64,000 nt of DNA from Sphingomonadales bacterium (GCA_016721875.1 JADKHG010000002.1:186001-250000), one strand, 5' to 3'; shown: positions 8,209 to 17,207, counted from the stretch's first letter. A program made the numbers and translations. The notes: generated from the sequence alone by a model not told the origin.

Positions 8209-8874
8209 TCACGCCGCCCGCGCCGTCACTTCCAGCCGTCCGCCAATCGCGCTGCGGCTGGGCAAGTCGAGTTTGTCGAGAATATTGTGTACATGGTTTT
8301 TCACGGTTGCCGGGCTGATGCGCAGCATGCCGGCGATTTCCTTGTTGGAAAGCCCGTCGCCGACCATCGAAGCCACTTCGCGTTCGCGGTCGGTCAGGCG
8401 GCTCGGGGTCGCGACCACGATGTGGCGCGCCATGGATGCGATGTGATCGATCAGACATGCGGTCAGCTTGGGCGGGCAATAGCTCTCGCCGCGCGCGGCC
8501 ATCCGCACGGCATCGCGGATATCATTGACGCTGCCATTTTCGCCAACAAAGGCGCAGACGCCCGCTTCGGCGCCGGCAAGCGCATCCTGATGACCGCCAA
8601 TGCCAAAGGCAATGATGCGGATATCGGGCTGGACGCCGCGGAGTGCACTGACATGAGCGAAGGCACGGCGGCGCGATGCATCGAGGATAACAGCATCAAC
8701 CCGGCCGTTGCGCAAATGCCCCTCTGCTTCCGCTGGTGAAACCGAGCCAACGATGCACAAATCCCCTAATTGGGCAAGCTTGGCACCAATGCCTTCGCGG
8801 AACAGCAACACATCGCTGACAATCAATACTTTTAAGAGCGGTTGAGACAAGGCGACATTGCTCAGGTCGTTCAT
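8209..8874 (-). CDS. LuxR/NarL-type response regulator with degenerate receiver
   Basis: The 221-residue protein (start ATG 8874) has an N-terminal receiver-like domain and a C-terminal LuxR helix-turn-helix with the full signature LTDREREVASMVGDGLSNKEIAGML and TVKNHVHNILDKL. In the receiver the beta1 acidic pair is reduced to VSDV, the phospho-acceptor position VILDAS is kept, but the conserved lysine near beta5 is replaced (FVGENGS). Phosphorylation-dependent switching may therefore be altered. The gene is divergent from the injection-system cluster and separated by about 420 bases containing a palindrome, so it is the natural candidate regulator of that cluster. No kinase gene is next to it. 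Confidence 0.85.
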   Translation of the reverse strand: MNDLSNVALSQPLLKVLIVSDVLLFREGIGAKLAQLGDLCIVGSVSPAEAEGHLRNGRVDAVILDASRRRAFAHVSALRGVQPDIRIIAFGIGGHQDALAGAEAGVCAFVGENGSVNDIRDAVRMAARGESYCPPKLTACLIDHIASMARHIVVATPSRLTDREREVASMVGDGLSNKEIAGMLRISPATVKNHVHNILDKLDLPSRSAIGGRLEVTARAA

Positions 8875-9294
8875 TGCCGACATCCTTCGACATGCAAACA
8901 GTGATCGAAAAACCGGCAATGCGGCTTTTCGGTGAATTGCGACCCTGATTTCAGATTATGTTTTTGAACGACCCCATTTGGGTGATTCGCATGTAACATG
9001 CCGTTTCGCGATTCGCTAGCATTAGAGGTCCTTAACTTCAAATTAGGGACGAATTTCTGTGCTTTGCCCGGTCGGGTAGGACCATCCGATTATAGACCAT
9101 TTGGTCTATAGTCGGCGTCAACAGCGCCGAATTTGCACAGCCGAAGCCGCAAATTTGCAAGTGCATTTCGACATTGTCGGCAGCGGCCCTAGTCGATGGT
9201 CCAGACCCCGAACTAGACCATTTTTTTGCCGGGTGGTTCATGGCGCGGCGGCGGCAGAGGCGTACTCCTTGATCAAATCAAGCGAGGGAAGGCC
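8875..9294. promoter_or_regulatory. Divergent intergenic region controlling the injection-system cluster
   Basis: This 420-base region separates the LuxR-type regulator from the first gene of the cluster. It holds a palindrome at 9086-9115, further copies of its GACCAT half-site, and a good ribosome site (GAGGGAAGG) before ATG 9295. I see no convincing -35/-10 pair. No coding frame here is convincing. Confidence 0.55.
9086..9115. promoter_or_regulatory. Near-perfect 14-bp inverted repeat, candidate LuxR-regulator operator
   Basis: The left arm CCGATTATAGACCA (9086-9099) and right arm TGGTCTATAGTCGG (9102-9115) are inverted copies with one mismatch and a two-base spacer. The core TAGACCA occurs again as CTAGACCA at 9213-9220, and a GACCAT copy precedes at 9080-9085. 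Tight dyads of this type are the usual target of NarL/LuxR-type dimers. Confidence 0.6.
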
Positions 9295-9654
9295 ATGACT
9301 GCGATCCGCGTCTCGATCTGCGGCATGTCCAAGCTCCTTGGCTCCTTTGTGGCGGGGATATTGGATGCCGATCCGGAAATCGAGATTGTCGACGGCGATT
9401 GCACCGATGACCCTGACTGGCTGGGTGGCGCGCAAGTGCTGCTGGTTGCGGACGATGCCATGAACGGTTTGCGCCCCTTCAGTTCGGAATGGGAGAATGG
9501 GAAGGCGCTGGGGATTGTTGCCCTGTCCAAAGACTGCAGTGAAGCCCATGTCGTGCGTTTGATCGCGCACAACTGGAAGATTGACCAGTCTGACAAAGTT
9601 ACCCTGTCCGAAGCAATACGCCATGCCGCGCGCGGCATCAGAGGCAATGCCTGA
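9295..9654 (+). CDS. Small degenerate receiver-like protein, first gene of the cluster
   Basis: The 119-residue protein has the strand-helix order of a receiver domain (IRVSICG, SKLLGSFVAGILDADPEIEIV, QVLLVADDAM, ALGIVALSKD, TLSEAIRHAARG) and aligns by eye with the N-terminal half of NarL-type regulators, but it has no DNA-binding domain. The beta1 acidic pocket is replaced by CGM, so it is probably not phosphorylated. The ending AIRHAARG resembles AVRMAARG of the divergent regulator, suggesting the two are related and might pair. ATG 9295 is chosen for its ribosome site; its stop overlaps the next start by one base. Confidence 0.6.
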   Translation: MTAIRVSICGMSKLLGSFVAGILDADPEIEIVDGDCTDDPDWLGGAQVLLVADDAMNGLRPFSSEWENGKALGIVALSKDCSEAHVVRLIAHNWKIDQSDKVTLSEAIRHAARGIRGNA

Positions 9655-10256
9655 TGGCCCATTACCGCGCCATAGCCGCAGCCCTCGCCACGATCGAAGG
9701 CTTGCTGGAGGAACGCTATCCGCGCGACGAAGAAGGATTTCAGGGCGCGCTCGACATCAAGCGCATCCAGCCCAAGGACATCGAAAATCTGGGCGCGGGA
9801 GAACCCGCTGGCATTGGTATCCTGCTGTGGCGCGTCGGCATCAACCAGCAACGGCGGATGCTACCGCCGCGCGTCAATCTGGATGGTATCCGGTTCAAAT
9901 CCTCGATCCCGGTCGATCTCTCGGTACTGTTGATCCCCTTTGCCGGCAATGCCGAGGTTCAGCACCGCATTCTCGGCTGGGCTATGCGCGCGCTGGCCGA
10001 TGCCGGGCCGCTGGTTGCGGCACAACTCAACGAATATCTGCGCGAGGACGACATTTTCGCCGACACTGAAGAAGTCGATCTGGTGTGCGATCCGTTACCG
10101 ATGGCGGACTATTTGTCGCTGTGGGACCGGCTGAAAAAATTCCCGCTGTCGGTCAATTATCTGATGCGGATGGTGTTGCTCGACAGCGAAATCGAAATGT
10201 CCGAGGACCCGATGGTCGTCGAACGCGAATTTCAGATGGGCGTGTTGCCGTCATGA
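9654..10256 (+). CDS. Pvc16/Afp16-family tail terminator protein (DUF4255)
   Basis: The 200-residue protein matches the Pvc16 N-terminal (DUF4255) pattern: an N-terminal helix (YRAIAAALATIEGLLEERY), the strand-rich PRVNLDGIRFKSSIPVDLSVLLIPFA, and a C-terminal VREFQM-like end (VVEREFQMGVLP). In Afp and PVC particles the family caps the tube and sheath at the end far from the baseplate and fixes particle length. It is often at one end of eCIS clusters, as here. It overlaps the following gene by four bases (ATGA at 10253). Confidence 0.8.
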   Translation: MAHYRAIAAALATIEGLLEERYPRDEEGFQGALDIKRIQPKDIENLGAGEPAGIGILLWRVGINQQRRMLPPRVNLDGIRFKSSIPVDLSVLLIPFAGNAEVQHRILGWAMRALADAGPLVAAQLNEYLREDDIFADTEEVDLVCDPLPMADYLSLWDRLKKFPLSVNYLMRMVLLDSEIEMSEDPMVVEREFQMGVLPS

Positions 10257-11170
10257 GGCTGGCGCTCTCTCCTGACTCAGTCGTCCTGCCGCTGCCCGTC
10301 GGTCTATCGTTGCGCAGCGTCGCTACGCGCAAGCGGGTTGGCGATGAACTGACGATAAACGTCACGCGGGCAGGGCGGAAGCAGCCCAGTTTCCTGCTCA
10401 AGCCGGTGCCGTCGGGGCATTGGGTTTCGCATCAATTGCCCGGTTTTGAGCGCGATGTGCTGCACAGACCCGCCGATTGGGTGGCACAGGCGCGCGGCTA
10501 TCGTTTTGAAGTCGATGATCCGGCCGGTCGCTATCTGCCGATCCGGTTTGAGGCGCCCTTGCCCGCGCGCAAGGCAGTGGTCTGGCCAGGCTGGCGCGGA
10601 TGGGGCGCTACCCAGCGGTCGCGCGCAGCTCCAGTTTTTCCAGCGGACGCAGGGGCCTCCTACATCCCCGATTATCTGCCGCTCTTTTCCGCGCCCGGTG
10701 CCAGACCGGAAAACGGCATGGCGCAAGTGCGTGCCCAGCTCGCGATCCGCGAAACCGGAGGGGCCACCCGTAACGCCGGTTGGGCGGCTGTTACCGTTGG
10801 TCTGGGAACGCGTGTGATCGGGTTAGGCATTGCCGATGCAGAGGGCAGGGTCTGCGTTTCCTTTCCCTATCCGGCATTGCCGCAGCAAAGCACCGCCGAA
10901 GCCGCTGACGGTCGTGAGCAGATCGTCTGGGACGTTCGGGTGCGGGTCTATTGTTCAGAACTGACCGCTGCACTCAGCGACGGTGAGGTTCCCGAACTTG
11001 GCCGGATATTCCGTCAGTTGGCGGGCACGCCGCTGCGGGCGATGGCGACCATAATGGGATCGCAACCCGCACTTCCCGATCAGAAATTGTCGCTCGGCCA
11101 ACCGCTGATCCTGCGCACCGCGCTCGCCGCCGGGGCCATTTCATCCACTCTGTTCCTCAAATCGCCGTGA
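10253..11170 (+). CDS. Unrecognised injection-system-cluster protein
   Basis: The 305-residue protein has no motif I can name. Its N-terminus (VVLPLPVGLSLRSVATRKRVGDELTI) and middle look like beta-sandwich modules, with a later segment (GGATRNAGWAAVTVGL...GLGIADAEGRVCVSFPYP) that resembles a carboxypeptidase-regulatory-like fold. It starts by ATGA overlap with the Pvc16-like gene and is followed by the main sheath, so it is translated with structural genes. A cap, collar or accessory role is possible; no signal peptide or membrane segment is present. Confidence 0.7.
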   Translation: MRLALSPDSVVLPLPVGLSLRSVATRKRVGDELTINVTRAGRKQPSFLLKPVPSGHWVSHQLPGFERDVLHRPADWVAQARGYRFEVDDPAGRYLPIRFEAPLPARKAVVWPGWRGWGATQRSRAAPVFPADAGASYIPDYLPLFSAPGARPENGMAQVRAQLAIRETGGATRNAGWAAVTVGLGTRVIGLGIADAEGRVCVSFPYPALPQQSTAEAADGREQIVWDVRVRVYCSELTAALSDGEVPELGRIFRQLAGTPLRAMATIMGSQPALPDQKLSLGQPLILRTALAAGAISSTLFLKSP

Positions 11171-11188
11171 TCCGAAAGGAGATATGCA

Positions 11189-13414
11189 ATGCCTGAATAT
11201 CTAGCCCCGGGCGTCTTCGTAGAAGAAGTATCCTACCGGGCAAAATCGATCGAAGGGGTCAGCACAACGACCACCGGTTTCGTCGGTCCGACGCTGTACG
11301 GCCCGGTCACGATTGAGCCCGAGATCATCACTTCGTTGGTCGAGTTTGAGCGCGTCTATGGCGGTCGGTCTCCGCTGGTGTTCGACGATATTGGCCGCAC
11401 CGACAACTATATGTGGAACGCGGTACGCGCCTTTTTCGAGGAAGGCGGCAAGCGTCTCTACGTCGCCCGTGCCTTTGAATATGGCTATGTCGATGGCGAT
11501 ACTGCCGCTCAGAAAAAGGCAAAGCGCGATGCGATGCTGTCTCGTGTGGTGTCGCCGTTCCCGCCCGCCAATGTCGCGATTGAGGCGCGCTATCCGGGCC
11601 GCGCAGGCGATGCACGAGTACGGTTGCAACTGTTTCTCAGCAAGAACCGATATGCCTTTGACGGCACGCGCGCGACACTGGGGTCCTCGGGGCATCGCGA
11701 TGTCGTCGCGGTCAAGAATGTCACCATCGGCGGCAACGACCGCACGGGTCGCTATACCCTGATCCGCGACAGTCAGGCCGATACCTGGACCTTCGACAAT
11801 GGTGCCGGGGTCAGTTTCGAACTGCAGCAGATTGTCGGCAATGCCAACGCATCGGTGCAGACAGTGACGGCGACGGTTTATGTCGAACCGCAAGCCGATG
11901 GGCTGCCCTTCTTTGCGGCTACTGAACTCGCGCTGGATCGTGGGCACAGCAGTGGCGGCAAACCAGACTCACTGTTCGACTATTTCATTGCTGAGCCCGA
12001 AAGCCCCTCGGCCTATCGTGGTAACCCGATTGTTATTCGCGCGTTGTCGGTCGACGAGGCAACGGCTCAGCTGACGGCTGCTACCGACGCACGCGATGAT
12101 GCGCAGGATGCCGATGACGCGGCGCAAGATACTTTGACCGCAGCCGAAGGTGTGGTTGACGATGCGCAAACCGAGCTTGATGATGCCATTGCCGATGCAG
12201 ATGCTCCACCTACCGCTGCTCAACAGACCGCAATTGACGATGCTCAGGCAGCTCTGGCAACGGCGAACACAGCATTGGAAGCCCGGCAGCAGGAAAAACT
12301 TGCAACCGCAGCGGCGCTGACCAGTGCAGGCCTGCTGGTCACCCAAGCCAATGCGCTGCTTGCCGACGCAAATGATGAGGTTGCGCAGGAAGGGCTGCGT
12401 TTTTTCAATGCATTCCGCGTTGCCGCGACTACTGCGCAGCGCTTCACCGATGCCGAACTGGCCGCCAATACCGGTGACACGCCGCTGATCGATGCGGTTT
12501 ATTTCCTGACCGGTGGCAATGATGGCAATGCCCCGCTGGTCGAGACTTATCGGGGTGGTACCGACACAGAAACCGAACTGAAACACGGCCTGACGGCGTT
12601 TGAGGATGTTGAGGACATCTCGATTGTCGCAGCCCCTGGATCGTCATTCAACGGCGTAGCGGCGCAAGGCGTTGCATTGGCGCTGATCGCGCACGCGAAG
12701 AAAATGCAATACCGGATCGCGGTCATCGACAGCATCAAAGGCGATACAATTTCGCAGGTGCGCGATTACCGGGCAAAGTTCGATTCGACCCATGCGGCGT
12801 TTTACTATCCGTGGGTGCGGGTGATCGATCCGGTTACCAGCCTTGAAAACCACTATCCGCCATCGGGCTTCGTCGCCGGCATCTATGCTCGCAACGACAT
12901 CGAGCGCGCGGTGTACAAGGCACCCGCGAACGAAGTGGTCAATCTGGCCATCGGCTTCGAAAAATTCCTGAACAAGGGGCAGCAGGAAGTACTGAACCCT
13001 GAAGGGATCAACTGCTTCCGCTTCTTTGAAGGGCGCGGAATGCGGTTGTGGGGGGCGCGGACGATGACGTCCGACCCCGAATGGAAATATGTCAATCTCA
13101 GGCGCTATTTCGCCTATCTCGAACGCTCGATCGACAAGGGTACGCAATGGGCGGTGTTCGAACCCAATGGCGAGAAATTGTGGGCCAATGTCCGACGGAC
13201 AATTTCCGATTTCCTGTTGAATGAATGGCAGAATGGCGCGTTGCTCGGCGAAAAGCCGGAAAAAGCCTATTTCGTCAAATGCGACCGCTCGACCATGACG
13301 CAGAACGACCTCGATAATGGAAGGTTGATTTGCCAGATCGGGGTTGCCCCGCTGCGTCCCGCCGAATTCGTCATCTTCCGTATCGGCCAATGGACGGCCG
13401 ACCGTAAAGCTTGA
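11189..13414 (+). CDS. Contractile sheath protein 1 (with Ala/Asp-rich insertion)
   Basis: The 741-residue protein starts with the sheath signature YLAPGVFVEEV and has the typical middle (VAAPGSSFNGV-type subdomain near residues 475-485, FYYPWVRVIDP near 535) and C-terminal sheath domain (GINCFRFFEGRGMRLWGARTM to CQIGVAPLRPAEFVIFRI). It is much longer than Afp2-type sheaths because of an insertion at about residues 287-403 that is almost only Ala, Asp, Thr, Glu and Gln. A near-ideal Shine-Dalgarno (AAGGAGAT, 11176-11183, five bases before ATG) fits a highly made structural protein. The sheath contracts around the inner tube to drive injection. The next gene encodes a tube protein. Confidence 0.92.
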   Translation: MPEYLAPGVFVEEVSYRAKSIEGVSTTTTGFVGPTLYGPVTIEPEIITSLVEFERVYGGRSPLVFDDIGRTDNYMWNAVRAFFEEGGKRLYVARAFEYGYVDGDTAAQKKAKRDAMLSRVVSPFPPANVAIEARYPGRAGDARVRLQLFLSKNRYAFDGTRATLGSSGHRDVVAVKNVTIGGNDRTGRYTLIRDSQADTWTFDNGAGVSFELQQIVGNANASVQTVTATVYVEPQADGLPFFAATELALDRGHSSGGKPDSLFDYFIAEPESPSAYRGNPIVIRALSVDEATAQLTAATDARDDAQDADDAAQDTLTAAEGVVDDAQTELDDAIADADAPPTAAQQTAIDDAQAALATANTALEARQQEKLATAAALTSAGLLVTQANALLADANDEVAQEGLRFFNAFRVAATTAQRFTDAELAANTGDTPLIDAVYFLTGGNDGNAPLVETYRGGTDTETELKHGLTAFEDVEDISIVAAPGSSFNGVAAQGVALALIAHAKKMQYRIAVIDSIKGDTISQVRDYRAKFDSTHAAFYYPWVRVIDPVTSLENHYPPSGFVAGIYARNDIERAVYKAPANEVVNLAIGFEKFLNKGQQEVLNPEGINCFRFFEGRGMRLWGARTMTSDPEWKYVNLRRYFAYLERSIDKGTQWAVFEPNGEKLWANVRRTISDFLLNEWQNGALLGEKPEKAYFVKCDRSTMTQNDLDNGRLICQIGVAPLRPAEFVIFRIGQWTADRKA
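12050..12400 (+). other. Alanine/aspartate-rich coiled-coil insertion inside sheath 1
   Basis: This segment of the sheath gene encodes about 117 residues with repeated units such as TAATDARDDAQDADDAAQD and AQAALATANTALEARQQEK, with no aromatic residues. It is predicted by eye to form an antiparallel helical hairpin broken by DAPPT. It sits between two strand-rich parts of the sheath, where surface domains are inserted in other sheaths, and should protrude from the particle. Confidence 0.65.
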
Positions 13415-13425
13415 GGGGACTCATC

Positions 13426-13878
13426 ATGGCAGTGAAACGCGAACGCCCATATGTTCAGTTCAACTTCTTGGTTGATCTGGGCGATGGCAACACCGACGGC
13501 CCCGATGCGGGCTTTCAGGAAATCAGCGGCATCGGCATGGAAGTGACCGTTGCCGAATATCGGCCCGGTAACAAGAAAGAGAATTCGGTGATGAAAATCA
13601 CCGGGCTCAACAAGGCTACCGACGTCACGATGAAACGCGGCGTTATCGGCTCGCTCAATCTCTACCAATGGCTCGACCAGATCCGCAACGGCGACCAGAA
13701 TGCGATGCGCACGGTGACGATCCAGCTGCAGAATGAGGATCACAGCCAGACCGTCCAGACCTGGAAGCTGATGAACGCGCGGATCACCAAGCACACCAGC
13801 GGGCCGTTAAATGCCAAGGGCACCGACGTCGCGATGGAAGAGCTTGTTGTTGCCTATGAACGGCTGGAGATGGAGTGA
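13426..13878 (+). CDS. Inner tube protein 1 (gp19/Afp1/5-like)
   Basis: The 150-residue protein has the tube fold signature: a first strand (PYVQFNFLVDLGD), the FQEISGIGMEVTVAEYRPGN loop, LKRG-like TMKRGVIGSLNLYQWLDQIRNG, and the last strands (VAMEELVVAYERLEME). These are features of phage gp19 and Afp/PVC tube subunits that polymerise as hexameric rings inside the sheath. ATG 13426 is chosen over an upstream codon because of the GAGGGGAC ribosome site. It lies between the two sheath genes. Confidence 0.9.
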   Translation: MAVKRERPYVQFNFLVDLGDGNTDGPDAGFQEISGIGMEVTVAEYRPGNKKENSVMKITGLNKATDVTMKRGVIGSLNLYQWLDQIRNGDQNAMRTVTIQLQNEDHSQTVQTWKLMNARITKHTSGPLNAKGTDVAMEELVVAYERLEME

Positions 13879-13881
13879 TCC

Positions 13882-16746
13882 TTGACCGTAATTGATCGCC
13901 TTCCCGGGATTTTTGTCGATCCGGTGCTGCCGGAGGAACGACCCGCCTTGCCGCCAATGGACATTGCAGTGTTCATCGGCTTTGCAGCGCGCGGGCCGTG
14001 CCACCGGGCGATTGCGGTCGACAGTGTGGCGGCGTTCGAGGCTTGTTTTGGCGGCGATCTGCCTTTGGCGCGCAAAACCAGCGGAACCGGCTGGACACGT
14101 GCCAGCCTGCCGCTCACTGTGCGCGCCTTTTTCGCCAATGGCGGGCGGCGCTGCTGGGTGGTGCGCGTCGCGCGGAATGAAGCACTGGAGGCGGCGTGGG
14201 CAAAGGCAGAGCAGCGTGAACCGAGCAGCAACGATGTCGCCTCCGCAGGTCGTTTTCCGCTCGATGGCATTCTTTGCCGCCTGCCGAGCGAGGACGGAAG
14301 CGAAAGCCGCGTAAGACAAGCCTATCTGGAGGCCAGCAGCGTTGGCAGTTGGTCGGACGCAATGGAAGTGCGGACGCGGCTCGTCTCCGCGTCGGTGCCG
14401 ATACAGGATATGCGCAAAGTGAAATGGGGGATGCGCTTTGCCGACCCAGGCACGCTGGAAATCGGCGCTATGCTGGAACTGCGCAGCGCCAACGATTCGA
14501 TCCGCCGTTATGCCCGTGTTGTGCGCCGCGAGGGCAGCGATTTGCTGGCCATTTGGTGCAGCAGCTTTGTTCGTTCCTCCTTTGCCCGCGATACCGAAGA
14601 GGAAGAAGGTCATGCCAGCCTCTATGGCGAAGGGCCGCTGCTTCCCGCCAAGCTGGTCGAAGGCGTGGAAACCACAATCACTTTTGCCAGCGACCCCCCG
14701 ACCGGTTTGCGTGTCGGTTGCTGGCTGCGTTTTCAGACAGCGGGGGAAGCCGTGTGGATGCAGGTGCGCCATCTCGATGACCGCATTGCCTCGGGCGAGG
14801 GCTGGGTGGCAAGCGGTGACGCCTGGCAACAAATCGCCTCGCGCCCGCCACGCAGAGGTTTTAGCGCGCGGCGGATCAGCGTCGAGATTGACTATGCGCT
14901 GGGCGGCCAGCGAGTCTCGCTTGGGCAATTGTCGCCTGCGATCGCAGGGCCCTTGTCTCTTGAAGGGCTGTCAGACGATGACCGCCATTATGCCACACTT
15001 TCGCCGCGGCTGGCACGGGGTCGCGCGGCGCTGGCTCTGCCACCTCCTGATCTCGACGGGGTGCAGGCTGCCTTTGACACATCGGGTCTGAGCCGCGGAT
15101 TTGCCGAGGCCGCTGCGCTGTTCGGGACCGAGGCCTTTACTGCTGCTCACCGCCGTGCCTTGCGCGCGGCATGGTGCCCGCTTGGGTTGGACGCCAATTT
15201 TTCGGACGCCGTGACACCGATTTCGGATCGTCGTCCCCGGCTGGCACGCGATGGCTTGTCACGGTTCGATGCCTCGCTGTTTCTGGATCCCTCCCTCGCA
15301 GACAGCGACAGTGGGTCGATCGAAACGCACATCATCCGCCGGCGCGATCAGGATGAGGCGCAGCTTTTTGGCATATATGCTGCGGCTGACACCCCTGACA
15401 CCGGCTTTGGCATCCCTTCGATTATCGCCGTCCCCGATGCAGCACAGCCGGGCTGGGTGCTCGATAACGACAGCAAGTTTCCCGGAGTGCCGAACCCCGG
15501 CGGGCTCGACCGCGATGAATGGCGCACCCATGCAGGAGGCTGCCCACCGGACGGAATCGACAAGCCGCTAGCCGCGCCAGACTTCAGCCATTTTCTGAAC
15601 TGCGGAACACAGCGACTTGATACACCAATCTTGACGGCGCCGGCGGGAAGTCAGCCGTCGGGCAATTTCATGCTCGAATGGCAAAGCGAAGTCACCAGTC
15701 CGACCTTCATATTGGAGGAAAGCGGCGACGCGGCCTATGCAGCGTCAGCAGAGGTGTATCGCGGCCCCGATTTCCAGAAAGCCATAACCGGGCGGGCAGA
15801 AGGCGCCTATTATTACCGGCTGCGCGTCGAAAGCGGTGGCAACAGCAGCGACTGGGCGGCAGCAGCGGTGCTGGTGCGTGCGAGCGACTATCGCGCGACC
15901 GCTGTCGATGCCGCATTGCTCCGCACTCTCCACATCGCGACCATGCGGTTGGCGGCGGGAACAGCCGAGATGTTCGCGCTGCTCGCCTTCCCTGAAAGCT
16001 GGCACGCCGCCGACTTGCGGATCGGCTTGGCCGAATTGCGAGCGTTGGCCGATGGCTATGGCGGTCGGGCGAAATTGGGCGCTCATGAGCGGCGAACATT
16101 ATCCTATGCCGCAGCCCATCATCCCTGGCTGATGTACCGCACGGATCGCGAACAGGTTCGAACCGATGCCAGTATCGGCAGCGCCCCGCCATTGGGCTGT
16201 GTAGCGGGATTGATGGCGGCGACGGCGCGGCGGCGCGGGGCGTGGATTGCCCATGCCAATATCGCAATGACCGACATTATCGGCCTGTCACCCAGCCTGC
16301 CCGAACCGGCGCAACTGCCGCTCTATGTCGAACGCGCGAATATGGTCCGGCGGATGCCCGATGGCTTCATGTTGATGGACAATGATACCCTGTCCGACGA
16401 GCCCGAATGGAAACAGATCACGACGCGGCGGCTGATGATCCTGTTGCGTCGGCTCGCGGTTGAACGTGGCAATGTCTATATTTTCGAGCCGCATGGCGAC
16501 CTGCTGCGTCGCGCGGTTGAAAATGACTTTTCCCGCGCGCTCGATGATATGCAGCGGCGCGGGGCCTTTGCCGGGGCAAGCTCGCGCGAATCCTGGGCGC
16601 TCGCGGTTGATGCGCAGGCAGGCAATGCCGACAATGGCCAACTGGTGATCGAAATCGGCGTCGCACCTTCGGTGCCGATGCGGTTTCTGACATTGCGTCT
16701 GGTGCAACAGGGCGGTCGGCTGTCGCTGGCGGAGGAAGCGGCATGA
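13882..16746 (+). CDS. Sheath protein 2, very long, with FN3-like insertion
   Basis: The 954-residue protein opens with a sheath-type PGIFVDPVLPEE and MDIAVFIGFAARGP and ends with the sheath C-terminal domain (EWKQITTRRLMILLRRLAVERGNVYIFEP to VIEIGVAPSVPMRFLTLRL). Between them lie long insertions, including a fibronectin type III-like module at about residues 578-664 (DTPILTAPAGSQPSGNF ... YYYRLRVESGGNSSDWAAAAVLV). Sheath paralogues at the baseplate in Afp/PVC are shorter. It starts with TTG at 13882, four bases after tube 1 ends, and overlaps tube 2 by ATGA. It may form a special ring next to the baseplate or cap; that is inference. Confidence 0.85.
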   Translation: MTVIDRLPGIFVDPVLPEERPALPPMDIAVFIGFAARGPCHRAIAVDSVAAFEACFGGDLPLARKTSGTGWTRASLPLTVRAFFANGGRRCWVVRVARNEALEAAWAKAEQREPSSNDVASAGRFPLDGILCRLPSEDGSESRVRQAYLEASSVGSWSDAMEVRTRLVSASVPIQDMRKVKWGMRFADPGTLEIGAMLELRSANDSIRRYARVVRREGSDLLAIWCSSFVRSSFARDTEEEEGHASLYGEGPLLPAKLVEGVETTITFASDPPTGLRVGCWLRFQTAGEAVWMQVRHLDDRIASGEGWVASGDAWQQIASRPPRRGFSARRISVEIDYALGGQRVSLGQLSPAIAGPLSLEGLSDDDRHYATLSPRLARGRAALALPPPDLDGVQAAFDTSGLSRGFAEAAALFGTEAFTAAHRRALRAAWCPLGLDANFSDAVTPISDRRPRLARDGLSRFDASLFLDPSLADSDSGSIETHIIRRRDQDEAQLFGIYAAADTPDTGFGIPSIIAVPDAAQPGWVLDNDSKFPGVPNPGGLDRDEWRTHAGGCPPDGIDKPLAAPDFSHFLNCGTQRLDTPILTAPAGSQPSGNFMLEWQSEVTSPTFILEESGDAAYAASAEVYRGPDFQKAITGRAEGAYYYRLRVESGGNSSDWAAAAVLVRASDYRATAVDAALLRTLHIATMRLAAGTAEMFALLAFPESWHAADLRIGLAELRALADGYGGRAKLGAHERRTLSYAAAHHPWLMYRTDREQVRTDASIGSAPPLGCVAGLMAATARRRGAWIAHANIAMTDIIGLSPSLPEPAQLPLYVERANMVRRMPDGFMLMDNDTLSDEPEWKQITTRRLMILLRRLAVERGNVYIFEPHGDLLRRAVENDFSRALDDMQRRGAFAGASSRESWALAVDAQAGNADNGQLVIEIGVAPSVPMRFLTLRLVQQGGRLSLAEEAA

Positions 16747-17207
16747 GCTATCCCTTCACCGCATTCAACTTCTCGGTCGAAATCTATCCCGACGGATCGA
16801 GCAAGCCCTTGTGCGAAGCCGCCTTTGCCGAATGCGACGGGTTGGAAATGACCATCGACATCAAGACCATCCGCGAAGGCGGCGCAAACGACCGCGCCTA
16901 CCGCGTTCCCGGCGTCGCCAATTACGCCAATTTGACTCTAAAGCGCGGGATGACCGAGAATGGCGACCTGTGGAAATGGGTGCAGGACAGTGTCAAGGAT
17001 CCCGGCCTGCGTGCCAATGCCGAGGTGGTGATGCTCGCCGCCAATGGCTCGGCCGAGGTCATGCGCTATCAGCTCCACCGCTGCCTGCCGATCAAGTTCA
17101 AGGCCCCCGCGCTTAACGCCAAGGACGGGCAGATCGCGATCGAGGAATTCCAGATCGCTTATGAAAAATTCGACATGGTCGCGCCGAAATCGGGAGCGAA
17201 ATCATGA
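16743..17207 (+). CDS. Inner tube protein 2
   Basis: The 154-residue protein has the second tube type: AFNFSVEIYPDG at the start, CDGLEMTIDIKTIREGG, the VANYANLTLKRGMTENGDLWKWVQD segment, and PALNAKDGQIAIEEFQIAYE at the end. In Afp/PVC one of the two tube variants forms the layer next to the hub, adapting six-fold tube to the trimeric spike. Its position just before the LysM adaptor gene, with ATGA overlaps on both sides, fits that role. Confidence 0.9.
   Translation: MSYPFTAFNFSVEIYPDGSSKPLCEAAFAECDGLEMTIDIKTIREGGANDRAYRVPGVANYANLTLKRGMTENGDLWKWVQDSVKDPGLRANAEVVMLAANGSAEVMRYQLHRCLPIKFKAPALNAKDGQIAIEEFQIAYEKFDMVAPKSGAKS

Noticed and set aside
12050..12400. CRISPR-like or tandem DNA repeat
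   Set aside because: The repetition is only at protein composition level (Ala/Asp-rich helix); no DNA repeat unit of constant length is present.
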